A program made the translations under genes and the position numbers. Positions 44,884-56,255 of a DNA stretch of 64,000 nucleotides are shown piece after piece; positions within the stretch are counted from its first letter, which is position 1; each line of letters begins with the position of its first letter. Below the pieces are notes generated by a model, which was given only the letters and a program-made list of their open reading frames with translations, had not been told where the DNA came from and ran no database searches. The stretch lies in NCBI GenBank assembly GCA_003550325.1, contig QKWP01000071.1, positions 189,582-253,581 on the forward strand, given 5' to 3'. The stretch comes from Gigaspora rosea. Taxonomy: Eukaryota; Glomeromycota; Glomeromycetes; Diversisporales; Gigasporaceae.

Positions 44884-45182
44884 CACCAGTAGTAAATTTC
44901 ACCAATCCAATTAGAATTAAAGATCAGGTGTAACATGCAAAACAATTTTGTATAACAAAAATAAGAATTTTTTAAAAAGTTGCTTCTAACTAAAAATTTT
45001 GTCTATGAAACTACTTTTTTTTATGCAAAAAAAGAATTTCTCATAAAATTTTAGTATAAACTATACCCCCTGCCCATCCTAGTTCTTACCCTTACTCTAA
45101 TATTAAAGAGATTTAATTTTTTTTTGTTTTGCTACATATAATTATGTATAGATGGATAATCACTGGTGAATTTCACCACTGT
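44884..45182. mobile_element. Inverted-repeat element with GATCAGGTGTAACATG core
   Basis: Ends CACCAGTAGTAAATTTCACC and, inverted, CACAGTGGTGAAATTCACC. The interior has GATCAGGTGTAACATGCAAA, a poly-A/T step, GAAACTAC and a CTTACCCTTACTCTAA tract in the same order as the elements at 47474, 50586 and 57357. Confidence 0.65.
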
Positions 45183-45771
45183 GAATGCTATATTAATTCA
45201 TTTTTTAAATTAAATTAAAAATTTTAAATATTTAATCAAATCAAATATTTATTAATTTGAATTTGATTTGATTTGAAAATTTTGTATTTGAATTTGATTT
45301 AAGATCAAATATTTGATCAAATCAAATCAAATCAGATTGCAGAATTCTAACTACTGGTACTATATATTATACAAATATTAGATAATTGTTAAATACTAAA
45401 CAAACAATCAAAATCATTAGTTTTATATAAAAAAATAGTAACAAAATGAACAAAATCAAAAAAATTTAATTAAATTTATATTTAAAATTTAAAGTAAAAA
45501 TTGTTAACTATTATTATATATAGAGAAGTATCTTTATTATTTTAAACTATATTTTATAAAATTTTATATATACTCTAATTTCTGAAATTAATAATAACTT
45601 TTAATCACTGGTCTATTATGAATAATTTAACAAGTCCAAATTGTTAATATTTGTCGCAGATTGTCGTAAAATCAGATTATCGTGAAATCCATATAATCAT
45701 CTTATCATCAGATTTCCTTTAATTTCTGAAAATCATGTAAACAATCGATCTAATTGATCTACACTATGAAA
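45183..45771. other. A+T-rich spacer
   Basis: Contains ATTTGATTTGA/TCAAATCAAAT repeats at 45230-45340 that also occur at 44740-44840. No gene. Confidence 0.45.
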
Positions 45772-46246
45772 TCAAACCAATTTACTATGTTCTTTAAGTC
45801 AAATAAGTAACTCACTCTATATAATAATATAATTGGTTAAAATAATCTTTTAAAAATATAAACAATGCTATTAAATAAAGGCTTTTTGTGCCCTAATTAA
45901 AAGTTAAAAAGAGGTTCTCCTGTTGGTGGAACCCAAGATACTTGGGATCAAAAAAAGGACATAAGGATCTGCAAATTCACTATTACACAAAGTATTATAC
46001 TTTGTGTAATAGTGAATTTGCAGGTCCTTATGATCTTTTCTTTGATTCCAAGTATCTTGGGTTCCACCAATCCAATTTTGATAATTTAACTACTATTAGA
46101 ATCAGGAGAACCTCCTCTTTAATTTTTAATTAGATACAAGAAACCTTTATATAATAGCATTTTTCATATTTTTAAAAGATTATTTTAAACAATCATATTA
46201 TTATATCACTCATTTGACCTAAAGAATATAGTAAAAAATTGATCAA
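45772..46246. repeat. Long foldback palindrome, about 475 bp
   Basis: The centre lies near 45999, around AAAGTATTATACTTT. The inner arms (about 85 bases, including CCCAAGATACTTGG and TCTGCAAATTCACTATTACA) are nearly perfect. The outer arms continue to about 45772 and 46246 with substitutions and one 36-base insertion in the right arm. Almost no loop. Its transcript would fold into a long hairpin. The plus frame at 45942-46133 is a by-product. Confidence 0.8.
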
Positions 46247-46403
46247 CTTTAGTGGAAGATTCCCATCTCTCTGCTTCAAATTAAGAACTAAAACTTTAAA
46301 CAAAAGAGTATTATTAAATGCCAAAAAATATATATTTAAAATTTAAAGAGACTTTTATATGTATGCTTTTAAATAAATTCAATTTAAATCATTTTTTTGC
46401 ATA

Positions 46404-47217
46404 CATATCAGCTAATCCATGAACTTGCTACTATCTCTTGATCTACTAGTCCATTTTGGATGATTTAGCTAGCAAAATGTCCGTCTCGATGAGGCGATTC
46501 TAAAGAGTCTAAAATCACTAAAATCCAATCACAGGTCCCGAGAACATTCAAAATTTGTGCAATTTTAATAGTGTTTTTTTTTAGAATTACTATGTAAACA
46601 CCTTTAATATCAAATAACTTCTGATCTATTGATCTGTTTTGGATGATTTAACTGCCAAAATGATTGTCTCTATGATCGTTAAAATCTGATTACAGGATCC
46701 TGAGATCGTTAAAGATCTGTATTATGTAGACAATCAACTGAGAAATAGGTTGTATATATGACAACTATACATGAGGACGAAAGCATTTTGGGTTCTAAAC
46801 CCCCGAAATTAAAATTTGAAGATGAAATTGTTTTTGACCTATTTTACTTGAAAGACGAAATTGTTTGATACTTTTTTTGAATAGACGAAATTATAAGGAA
46901 CATATCTATATAAATTTTATTTGCTCTTTCTTATAAAAAATTTTAATTTTCTCTAATGAAGACGAAATAGGCCTTTTCAAAAATCAATTTCGGTAGCATC
47001 ACTAATGACAACCCATTTCTCAGTTGATTGTCTACATAGTACAGATCCTATTAAAATTGCACAAATTTCGAAAGTTCTCAGGATCCTGTAATTGGATTTT
47101 AGCAATTTTGGGCTCGTTAGAATCGTCTCATCAAGATGAACATTTTGGTAGCTATTTTATTCAAAACAGACTAGTAGATCAAGAGATATTAGCAAGTTCA
47201 TGGATTAGCTAATATGA
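46404..47217. mobile_element. Foldback element with internal repeats, about 815 bp
   Basis: Outer arms contain AGCTAATCCATGAACTTGCT and its inverse and extend for about 150 bases. The left arm carries the GATTCTAA/AAAATCCAATTACAGG unit twice (46430-46560, 46615-46720), the right arm once. The innermost arms at 46724-47038 (TGTAGACAATCAACTGAGAA) are almost perfect over 31 bases and may be a separate, younger insertion. A similar unit stands at 47330-47450. Confidence 0.7.
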
Positions 47218-47473
47218 ATTTTATATATAAAATTGGGTGGGTCAACTCATTTGATCTATAAGTAATTGCATTCATGGATATATCCTTTAACTGCTAAGTA
47301 AATTTCTTTAATATTAAATAACTTTTGGTTTAATAGCTTGCTTTAAATAACTTAACTACCAGAATGCTTGTCTTAGTGAGACAATTCTAACAAGCACAAA
47401 TTGTTAAATTCCAATTGCAAAATTCCAAGATAAATAAAAATTTGATAATTTTATAATTAAAGAGAGTTATTAT

Positions 47474-47796
47474 TCATCGCTAGTGCGATGCATCGCCACC
47501 CCAGATCGACCAATTGTGATGCAAAATCAGGTGTAACATGAAATTGAAGCAAAACAAAGTTTTTTTAAAAAATCGCTTCTAACTTAAAATTTTGACTAAG
47601 AAACTACACTTTTTTCTTGACAAAAAAAATTCCTTGCAAAATTTTGGGTTAGGAGGGCCTTCTAACTTTTGCCCTGCCGAACCCTAACTCTAATCATAAC
47701 GTGAATGCTATTTGTTTTGTTTTGATTAATGTAAAATCAAAACAACCAAAATGATTGGTCAATCAGGGGGTAGCGATGAATCACACTAGCGATAAA
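47474..47796. mobile_element. Inverted-repeat element with ATCGCTAGTGCGAT ends
   Basis: Left ATCGCTAGTGCGATGCATCG and inverted right ATCGCTAGTGTGATTCATCG match. The interior has ATCAGGTGTAACATG, CAAAAAAAATTCCTTGCAAA and CCCTAACTCTAA in the shared order described for 44884. Confidence 0.75.
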
Positions 47797-48145
47797 TGTT
47801 AAAAATCATAATTAAATTAGTTTTATATATAAAACTAATAATTGTCTAACAATAAGATTTTTTCTATCAACTTTTTCTGATAATTTCTTGTATCATATCA
47901 CATGACTTTTTGCCAAAGTGAACAAAATCACGTGATTGGAGGTTAAAGCCACGCGCACCATAGTTTCCAAACTTAGAATCTCAAGAAACTTTAAGCACGA
48001 GATTGTTTATCTGAATACTATCAGAATCACTTGTGTTTGTTATATTTGAAATTTATAACAAAGTAGCATTGATTAAAATTAGTTCCTGAACTTAGAACTT
48101 CAAGTGACTTCAAGTATAATATTGTTTATCGGAATTACTTGTATT
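47797..48145. other. Spacer with a dispersed 75-bp repeat
   Basis: 47893-47965 (CACATGACTTT, then AAAATCACGTGATTGGAGGT) is nearly identical to 62208-62284. Confidence 0.5.
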
Positions 48146-48268
48146 CAGGGTTGGCAATGGACTATGATGGTCTCCGAAAAAGATGTCAATGGACATTGTC
48201 CATTGGGCCAACGGACATAGTCCATTGGTATCTGCTAAGCCACATTTTTGGCTCATTGGCCAACCTTG
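48146..48268. mobile_element. Miniature hAT-type element, 123 bp
   Basis: Ends CAGGGTTGGCAATGG and, inverted, CAAGGTTGGCCAATG. Flanking 8-mers CTTGTATT and CTTGTACT agree at seven positions. Internal TGGACATTGTCCA-type hairpins resemble those of the hAT element at 19212-20633. Confidence 0.7.
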
Positions 48269-50576
48269 CTTGTACTGTATTAGAGTTGTTTAAATTGCAG
48301 TAAATGAAGTAATAATGATTAAATTAGTCCCTGAACTTAGAACTTCAAGAGACTTCAAGCACGATAATGTTTATCAGAATTACTTGTATTGGTGTCATAT
48401 TTGAAATTGCAACTGTAGTAGCTATATTTATGATTATTAGAATTACTTGTATTGTCGAAAGTTAACAGGTTTTGATAAGGAATTTTAAAATCTTAAAAAA
48501 AAAATTGATGATAAGATGTTTGTTTCTTGGTTTTTTTTTTTTTTAAAAAAAAAAGTACATTTAGTGATAAGAACAAAAGTTGAAACTTTGAATAACGAAA
48601 AAGGTGAACTCAGGTAATTAATTATTTGGTAATCAATCAATTAGTTAATGGTCATGATACAGCAGATCGACCAAAATTAAGGGTCGGAATGTGATAAATT
48701 CTGGTAAGTTTTGAATCAAAATTACATGTAATTTTTTATCTTATAAAATAATTTTGGCAAAATTTTTATAAAGCTGGCATTAAGAATAAATATAAATTAC
48801 ATTTCCGAGCATAATGATGGATATCTATTAATGCTGGCAAAACTTCTGTAATGCCGGTACAATTATCATGTGACAATGCACAATTTAATGTAAAGTTACA
48901 AGTTACATTACAGTTTTGTAAGTTACAATGTAATTTCATGTAACGTAAAAATGGAATTTTGCATAATATAACCCTACTCGTAATTTACTAATAAAACACT
49001 ACCTATGTAACAAGTAAAATTCTAATTTTTCGTTATAATATAGTTGGGTAGTATTATTGCTTAATGCCGGCCTAACGTACCTTAAATTTTGGTCGATCTG
49101 TTGAATTTTTTGATATGAACGACATGTGTTTTTAAAGTTAAACAAAGCGAAAATTCTACGGGCAGAGATTGGGGACAGAGCAAACTCATGTAACTAATTG
49201 GTTGGCGGTAGGGTTTTTGACATGACAAAAAAAAATTCGGCATGCTAGACGTCCTGAATTTCACATGCTATGGTGTGTTAAAATCACATGATTTATTTGT
49301 ATTAATTTAATTGGTTAAAAAAGCATTTTCTGAAGGTAGAGCGCATCTCTATATACTATTATTAACGGCATGCTTTTAGACTCAATGGTGCACCAAGGAC
49401 GCTCATGGCAAGAACCCTAGTTAGCGGATAAGATAAATGTATCTTAAGAATATCGCGTAATTTGACTCTGTTCTTAAGTTCTGTCCGTAGGATTTCTGTA
49501 AACAGACAACTTAATTAAAAATAATGCTCAATTTCATCAATACAGCAAATAAGACAGGTTTATTATAATTAGGATAATAATAAGTGAATATTGTGTAATC
49601 AGACGGTGGAATTAATCACAGAAAATCTTGCTGTAACGCGAGTAAACAATTTTATTATTGCAGTATTATATAGTGAAATTTTATTCTTTACAATATTAAT
49701 GCGTTTAGATAATAAATATAAAGTCTTTAGTTCATTAAAGACTTTTTAATCAATAATACTGTAATATTGACTAAACAAATAGCTCTATTCAATTTAATCA
49801 ACTGTATGCTAAATGTAATAATGCTTAATTAATTGTATAATAAATTAGATAAAAGCAAATAAGCTTTATCAAAATCATATTTAATGAGATTATCTTTCAA
49901 ATTATATATGCCGTAATAAAAAATAGTTGCGGTTGTGACGAAATTATTTTAGGTATCTTTTTTTTGGTAAGAATAAAGCGGCAAGCCATAATTATATTGT
50001 AATTCGAAACAAATGCAGAAATTTAAATAGATGGCAAACCTAATTAAAAAGTTAAACGTTGCAATTTTGCTTCACTAATTTTAATAACGTAATTTATTTT
50101 ATATATATTGTAAATATATAACAATAACTGTACTATATAATACGTATATACAAATGTTTTTAAATTTACTACAAATAAATTATCGGATTATCAGAAATAT
50201 GATTTTTAATACTATATAGCTCATATACTGTATCGATATTTATTTATTTAATTAACTCACTATTTATTAACTCGCTAAATAATGAACTCGCTATGAAAGG
50301 AGTAATATAATACAAGGAGTTTTTTCTAGTATGTATAGAGCATCAATAGAGTCGACGAATAATCGAATAGTATACCAAAAAAGAATAAACATTCAAATCA
50401 ACAAAAAAAAAAAGCAGGATGCATTAGATTACGGATTTTAAAATTCAGGGTACTTATTAAAATAGTAATTCGTACCAGTATGTATCCGAATTAAAAATGT
50501 ACCACTTTCTATACTACTGTTAGCCCTAAAATTCGTTATATAATATTATTGGACAGGTATGTCACGGGATATTAGA
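48269..50576. other. Non-coding DNA
   Basis: Contains repeated GTTACAATGTAA-like stretches at 48890-48950. Otherwise no genes, arrays or inverted repeats were recognised over 2.3 kb. Confidence 0.4.
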
Positions 50577-50585
50577 CATGTGAAC

Positions 50586-50908
50586 AACTTCCCCAGGATC
50601 GCCACCAAATTACTAATAAAATTTTTTCGATCACGTGAAATTATCCAATAATAAATCACGCCTTGGTGTAACGTAACACGATCATGAAGATCAAAACAAA
50701 ACGTTCGTCTTCAAAAAATCTCTCTTTACTCAAAATTTTGCTTAAGAAACCGCTTTTCATGTCCTAACAAAAAAAATTCCTTAGGTAATTTTACAATATG
50801 CCAAACCTTTCTAACCCTAATTATAACCCTAATCCTAACATAAACGAACTCTAAAGAATTTTGGCGATATCACGTGATCGAAAAATTGGTGGCGATGCTG
50901 GGGAAGAT
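50586..50908. mobile_element. Mutator-type element with CATGTGAAC duplication
   Basis: Ends CTTCCCCAGGATCGCCACCA and, inverted, CTTCCCCAGCATCGCCACCA. The 9-mer CATGTGAAC is identical at 50577-50585 and 50909-50917. The interior holds GGTGTAACGTAAC, CAAAAAAAATTCCTTAGG and CCCTAATTATAACCCTAATC, the common core of this window's elements. The open frame at 50861-51067 crosses its right end and is not a gene. Confidence 0.85.
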
Positions 50909-50939
50909 CATGTGAACACTAAAAGCCAAGAAAGGGGAA

Positions 50940-51084
50940 ATATACCGACACAGCATACACGTGACTTAATGCACAGCAAAATGGCCAGCATTAAACTAAT
51001 CGACGCAGCAAGGCCGGCATTAGGGTTAGGGTTAGAGTTAGCGTTAGAGTTAGAGTTAGTCACGTGAGTGCTGTGTCGGTATAT
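50940..51084. mobile_element. 145-bp inverted-repeat element with TTAGGG-like core
   Basis: Ends ATATACCGACACAGCATACA and, inverted, ATATACCGACACAGCACTCA, then CGTGAC. The core contains GGGTTAGGGTTAGAGTTAG. Confidence 0.75.
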
Positions 51085-51381
51085 AGATGTCGGTATATAT
51101 CTATATCATCGAGATCTAGAAGATCACATTGATCACGAACTATATATTAAAAATGTATAAATACGTTGAGTCTCGCCCTGAGACAAAATAGTTATTTACG
51201 AACATAGTTGTCTACTAGACTAGTTTTAGTTATCTAAATAAAATAGTTGTCTAATAAATAACTCATTTATTCTAATAAAGAATCGTGTCTTCATACACTG
51301 ATTTATTAAATAAACCGATACGCGTGTCTTCATACACTTGTGCAACCCGATTTCGATCGATTATAATCGTTAGTGATTAAC

Positions 51382-51691
51382 ATCTTCCCCAGGTGCGCCA
51401 ACAAAATTTTTACGCTCACGTAAATTTTTTTGTTAGGTTAGGGTTAGGGTGAGTGCTCAGTTAGGGTTTGGGTTTAGGTTGTTATATAGTGAAATCGCTC
51501 AAGGAAAACTTTTTTTTAGTTAAAAAAAGTAGTTCCTTATGCAAACTTTTGAGAAATAAGCTTTTTTTGACAAAAGAGACGTTTTGAGACGTTTGTTTTG
51601 AATTTCCTGATCGTGTTACGTTACACCAAATTATGATCTTTTATTGGCCAATAATCACATGAGCGTAAAATTTTTGTTGGCGATACTGGTA
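51382..51691. mobile_element. Mutator-type element, relative of 50586, opposite core orientation
   Basis: Left TTCCCCAGGTGCGCCAACA and inverted right TACCAGTATCGCCAACA. GTTAGTGATTAAC is present on both sides (51369-51381 and 51692-51704), containing a 9- to 13-base target duplication. The core runs in the opposite direction to the 50586 copy (GGTTAGGGTTAGGG first, GTTACACCAAATTATGATC last). Confidence 0.75.
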
Positions 51692-51704
51692 GTTAGTGAT
51701 TAAC

Positions 51705-52522
51705 GATATTTATCACGTTATACTGTGATAGTCTTCACGTTTCCCTATAGTTAGTTACAGTTTATTATAAACTGATACGACTATCGGTATCTCTATATAC
51801 CTTTAGCCGTTTTGCCTCTTGCATAAAAGCAAATCACATAAACCTCTATACACAATCACGTTCTATTTACTAAGCACGTGAGGCTTTCAATTATTTTAAA
51901 CAGTTTCACTAAGTGTAACACTACGTTAAATTAACAATAATTTCGAATATCTTTAATGGCCAACTATCATTTAAACCCAATAAAACGCACATTCCGCATA
52001 GCATACTATAATCAAGTCAAATTTGCAAATCGCAGTTCACGTGTTTGACAGCGTAGATTATGCTGCAAATTTTTTACTATATGAAATCGCATACTTTTTT
52101 CTTCAAATCATAATCCTAGACACTCTAGTGAGCAATATTAATGCGGCCCCGGTGATCGATATCACTGCCGTAGCTAAGGTTAATGGTTTGTAATATAAAA
52201 ATATAATAAATGCAGCGGCAGTGACAACCCGAACTTCGGGGTCACCCAATAAAAATCAAAGATTGTGTTTTAAGCCAATAAAATTAAGCACGTGAAAATG
52301 TCTATGACGACGACAATTTCATTTTATCATTATTGTAGATCAATGCATAATGTGACCAATCAGATTCATTTTCTTTTATAATCCCATAATTTTTTTGTCA
52401 CTCATTGGTTTCATGATATATAAGCTTAACGTTCCCTCTAATTATAAGTCCTGAAGTTGAGGGCGGCGAAATAAAATAAACCAGCCCGATGATACCACGG
52501 AAACAACCTACCCTCACTGCAC
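51705..52522. other. Spacer, slightly less A+T-rich
   Basis: No gene. A segment at 52430-52520 with GAAGTTGAGGGCGGCG is G+C-richer than its surroundings. Confidence 0.4.
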
Positions 52523-53490
52523 TACACTCCCCTGACATTGATCACTGGAATTTTGATAATCACGTTACCTACTGACGATCATAGCTATATATACAACTTT
52601 TTTTTAATGAGAAAATTAAACTTGGCGTAGTAAGTAAAGTTGTACAGAATAACGATTTGCATATACTCTAAAATTTTTAGGAATTTTAGATAAAATTTTA
52701 TTAAGTCGTATTTAGCATTTTTGATCAAAAAAACGAAAATTAAAAAATTTTATATTAGGTCGACGCATTTTAAAACCCTATTATAAATAATAGTTGGTTT
52801 TAAAATATGTCATTCTCCATACCTAACGGCATATAGGATTAAATTTTCATAGAGCAATTCAAAAAATTTCTCATAAAATTTTTGAGTTGAATTAAAATTT
52901 TTGACAAATAAAAAGTTGCAATTTTCGTACCTTAAAATTCGATATAGTAGAACATTATAAAATTTGTATTAGAATAGCTTAAAAAAATAATCATATATGT
53001 ATTAAATAATAAATACTTAAATAATTTATTTTGGGAGATTTTAATAAAAATTTTATAATGTTCTACTATATCGGATTTTAAGGTACGAAAATTGCAACTT
53101 TTTATTTGTCAAAAATTTTAATTCAACTCAAAAATTTTGTGAGAAATTTTTTGAATTGCTCTATGAAAATTTAATCCTATATGCTGTTAGGTATGGAGAA
53201 TGACATATTTTAAAACCAACTATTATTTATAATAGGGTTTTAAAATGCGTTGACCTAATATAAAATTTTTTAATTTTCGTTTTTTTGATCAAAAATGCTA
53301 AATACGACTTAATAAAATTTTATCTAAAATTCCTAAAATTTTAGAGTATATGCAAATCATTATTCTGTACAACTTTACTTACTACGCCAAGAATAATTTT
53401 CTCATTAAAAAAAAAGTTGTATATATGGCTATGATCGTCAGTAGGTAACGTGATTATCAAAATTCCGGTGATCAATATCAGGGGAGTGTA
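52523..53490. repeat. Very long inverted repeat, 968 bp
   Basis: Arms of about 430 bases, from TACACTCCCCTGA outside to TATAGTAGAACATTATAAAA inside, match with only scattered differences around a loop of about 100 bases (52950-53050). Nothing in the arms encodes a protein. The near-identity of the arms points to recent formation or ongoing gene conversion. Confidence 0.9.
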
Positions 53491-53645
53491 TGAGGAGTGA
53501 TATGGTTGGGGCTCCCATCGTAGCGCCTTGGGTTCCTTGAAAAGCTGTAAAGGGGTTGTCGCGCTAGCAGCAGGACCCTTAATGGAACAACCCATGTCCG
53601 GGTGGGTTGGGGTACCACCGCTGGTTCGGTGTATGCTTTTATACT
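53491..53645 (-). other. G+C-richer patch beside the palindrome
   Basis: The stretch is markedly less A+T-rich. On the minus strand it reads protein-like (PTRTWVVPLRVLLLARQPL, then NPRRYDGSPNH) with no start or stop context. It could be a retroelement or dispersed-repeat fragment; not recognised. Confidence 0.35.
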
Positions 53646-54021
53646 TTTTACCTTTTTTATTAAAATGATATACAAATCCTTGTTTAATATATACTACTCT
53701 CTCTTCTAACCCTAAAAAATTTTTTAGTATTATATATTTATTTAAAAAAATTAAAATTTTAAATAATTTACATTAGCCTAGTACTATTAAAATTCGAACT
53801 CATCATTTTACATAATTAAATTCACGTGATTGAAAAACATTGTTCAGAGTTCAGATGACATCCCTACATGGCAACCATGCGCAAATGAATCCTGATCTGA
53901 TTACTAAATTAAATAATTACCCTGACTTTTTCTGGTTTATATCCCAAGCTTGAATACCGATAATTATCTAAAAAATTCTCGAGAGAAAAATCGAAAGACA
54001 AGCAACGGAAAATAAAAGTGT
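53646..54021. other. A+T-rich spacer
   Basis: No gene or structured repeat; it passes into a possible leader of the short frame at 54022. Confidence 0.4.
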
Positions 54022-54189
54022 ATGAAAATAGCCATGTCCAGTGAAATACACGAATACTTTAACCGCAAATCTTCAGAGTGGAATATTTCTGATTTTTTGA
54101 GAGAGTCTAAAGAAGAGCCTTTTCAACGAAGGATAGATAGGTACTTTAAGAGCCTTGAAACTATTATTGATCATGAAGAAGGCAAGTAA
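54022..54189 (+). CDS. Short open frame, 55 residues, unrecognised
   Basis: MKIAMSSEIHEYFNRKSSEW, then SDFLRESKEEPFQRRIDRYF and FKSLETIIDHEEGK. Composition is hydrophilic and helix-prone, unlike the low-complexity frames elsewhere. It ends at GGCAAGTAA, but GCAA|GTAAAAAG is also a plausible splice donor, so this may be a first exon whose partners are lost or lie in the importin-related region below. It does not look like the importin-beta N-terminus. There is no strong promoter signal. It may be a real small gene, an exon or chance. Confidence 0.35.
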   Translation: MKIAMSSEIHEYFNRKSSEWNISDFLRESKEEPFQRRIDRYFKSLETIIDHEEGK

Positions 54190-54234
54190 AAAGAAAACGC
54201 GAAGTATCTCCTTATAGTAAGAATTAGTGGCGTG

Positions 54235-54420
54235 TCAGGGACCTGTTCGGTACTTGTTATTCAAGGCTGTTTGCCGAGCCAAAACCATGTTGGGCACAGG
54301 TGACCTGCTCGGTTGTCTGATGCTGAAAGGCTGTTTGCCTATACTTCATGAGTCCCACTGGGGCACAGATGACCTGCTCGGTTATCTGATGTTTAAAGGC
54401 TGTTCGCCAATCTGGTGGGG
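54235..54420. repeat. Direct repeat, about 70-bp unit, 2.5 copies
   Basis: AAGGCTGTTTGCC, then GGCACAGGTGACCTGCTCGG and TCTGATG, repeat with mismatches. The region is G+C-richer than its flanks. The plus frame at 54227-54445 merely reads through the repeat. Confidence 0.65.
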
Positions 54421-54508
54421 TATATTATTGTATCCCTTTGGCTAGCAGAGTTATCGATAATTGTAATAGTGTATTTATAAAAACTTTTTTTTTTATCAAA
54501 TAAGCCTG

Positions 54509-54668
54509 CATATGGGACCCCCCACAGCAAAAGGAGGCAGTGGGCCAAAAAAATTTTTTTTATTTTAAATGATTTCTTGAAGAATTAGATAATAGGATTA
54601 CTATTTTATAAAATTACAAAAACCAAAATTTTGTCCCACTGCCCCCTTTTGCTGTGGGGTCCCATATG
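54509..54668. mobile_element. 160-bp inverted-repeat element
   Basis: Ends CATATGGGACCCCCCACAGC and, inverted, CATATGGGACCCCACAGC, continuing AAAAGG[AG]GGCAGTGGG. The terminal repeats are about 40 bases and nearly perfect. It stands immediately before the importin-beta relic. Confidence 0.85.
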
Positions 54669-54689
54669 TAGTGATACTTTGTTAGGAGC

Positions 54690-55775
54690 TTTCCAACGAG
54701 CAGACTGAAACATTATTCGAAATTCAGCCGGGTTAACCCTAAAGAATTCGTTAGTTTCATCGGTAGGTATTAGTTTTTATCAATAAAGCTTATAGTTTGT
54801 TATGATTTAACATCGGTTTAAATTTAATATAATTATAGGAAGCTTCGCGAAGATATGAAATTACACAAAGATGGTTAAATATGGTTAAATATAGATGAAC
54901 TAACAAGACGGCAAATTAAACAAGCGTTGATGATGACGATTATTTTTGCTGTTAATTTATTCGTGCAATGAATAAATCGCGATACTAAAACAATATAAAT
55001 GTCGAAATTAACAGGTGCTGGCAACATTGGGGTCAAGCGACCAAAGAGCTGCTGCTACCGCTGCTCAAGTAAGCGATTTTTGAAAATTTTGTTTATTATT
55101 CTATGTACTTGCTTATAAATCAGTTGTATTTTAGGTTGTTTTAGCGATTGCAACCATTGAACTTCCAACCGGACAATGGACTGATTTAATGAAAACTTTG
55201 TTGGGAACGTCCACTACCGATAATAGTCAACTCAAGATAGTAACATTAACAGCTATCGGCTTTGTTTGTGAATCTATCGTAAGTTGATTTATTTCGCATT
55301 TTGGGTCTATTGTAACTTGTTTTTATTAACTGCTCTTATTTTACTTTATTAAAGGATTCTGATATCTTGGCAGCCCAATCAGGGGCAATCCTAACTGTAG
55401 TTGTATCGGGCGCCAGAAAAGAAGAGCCCAAGTGCCGTGAACTTGTTCTTAACTTATAGACTCAATTAACAATTGAACCTCGATTCTAATATAAAGTCAG
55501 AAAATTAGAAAAGCAGTAATTGATGCACTATATAACTCATTAGAGTTCATTAGGGAGAATTTTGATAGAGAGGTGACTAAGCCATTTATTTATTATTTGC
55601 GCAAGTCTTGTTATGATGAATTAAATCTTATTTTGATATATTGTTTAAGTAATTATATTATGCAAGTCGTGTGCGAAGCCACGCAAGGCGCTGATGTCAA
55701 TGTTCAGGTGCTGCCTTTGAATGTTTGGTCAGAAGCTTGCAAATTATTATAATAAAATGCGTTTTCACATGAATT
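54690..55775 (+). pseudogene. Importin-beta (karyopherin beta-1) fragment with introns
   Basis: N-terminal HEAT-repeat region of importin beta, the nuclear import receptor. Pieces in order: NSAGLTLKNSLVSS (to 54762), TQRWLN then IDELTRRQIKQ (about 54860-54930), VLATLGSSDQRAAATAAQ (55015-55068), VVLAIATIELPTGQWTDLMK to VCESI (55135-55278), DSDILAAQSG to ARKEEP (55355-55431), QKIRKAVIDALYNSLEFIR (55497-55572) and MQVVCEATQGADVNVQV (from 55660). Introns with GT...AG borders separate most blocks, so it is a genomic duplicate, not a retrocopy. Lesions: an 11-base micro-duplication (ATGGTTAAAT) near 54875, a weak donor after IKQ, a frame conflict at the last intron, and one-base losses after NVQV. 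The N-terminus and everything beyond about residue 230 are missing. It cannot act in transport. Confidence 0.85.
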
Positions 55776-55829
55776 AACGCCTATATCATATCTTTAGGAC
55801 AGGAAAAAAAGTAAAATGAATCATGGGGG

Positions 55830-56190
55830 TGTAGTTATCATGGTGACGATGAACATTCTTTTTGTTCAGGAAGCAACACGCCATACGATTTATCATGTCC
55901 TTCTGGATATACTACTGGTAAAATAGTTGGATGCTATCTAAATTTTAGGGAAAAGTACACTAAAATTAGAATTAACTTAGATAACCAACATTTATAATTA
56001 AAGGTTATAGTTTTTAAAACAAATAGAAAGAAATTTAATAATTATAAAATATTTTAATAAATTGCGTGCCATCTATTCGAAGGTATTCTATTTCCTTGTA
56101 TTGGGTTTAGATCACAAGGCGGGCCAGTAAAAGTAAATTTCAGCAATGAAAATTTTAAATATTCTGGTAAATTTATTCAAAGAGTTTAAT
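55830..56190 (+). pseudogene. SPRY-domain protein fragment
   Basis: 55832-55990 reads GCSYHGDDEHSFCSGS, then TTGKIVGCYLNF, matching the middle of RanBPM-type SPRY domains (YHGDDGHSF and GDVIGC-N-F signatures). After a broken stretch, 56080-56189 reads GILFPCIGFRSQGGPVKVNF to KYSGKFIQRV and a stop, matching the C-terminal strands. The TKNG segment between is degenerate with stops. SPRY domains mediate protein binding. This family is expanded in arbuscular mycorrhizal fungi (established knowledge), so this is likely a relic of one such paralog, lying in the same orientation between the importin and TPR relics. Confidence 0.75.
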
Positions 56191-56255
56191 GTTTTTGGCT
56201 TATTTAAAATTAAACCTTGTCTATATATATTTTAATTGATTGCAATGACTAATGA

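Noticed and set aside
50861-51067. 68-residue plus frame ending in GLGLELALELELVT
   Set aside because: Crosses two inverted-repeat elements and reads through a TTAGGG-like tract.
53341-53675. Two overlapping minus-strand frames (84 and 65 residues)
   Set aside because: They straddle a G+C-richer patch and the palindrome end, with no start context or domain. Kept only as an unexplained patch.
54227-54445. 72-residue plus frame with repeated GDLLG and KGC
   Set aside because: Reading frame through a 70-bp direct repeat.
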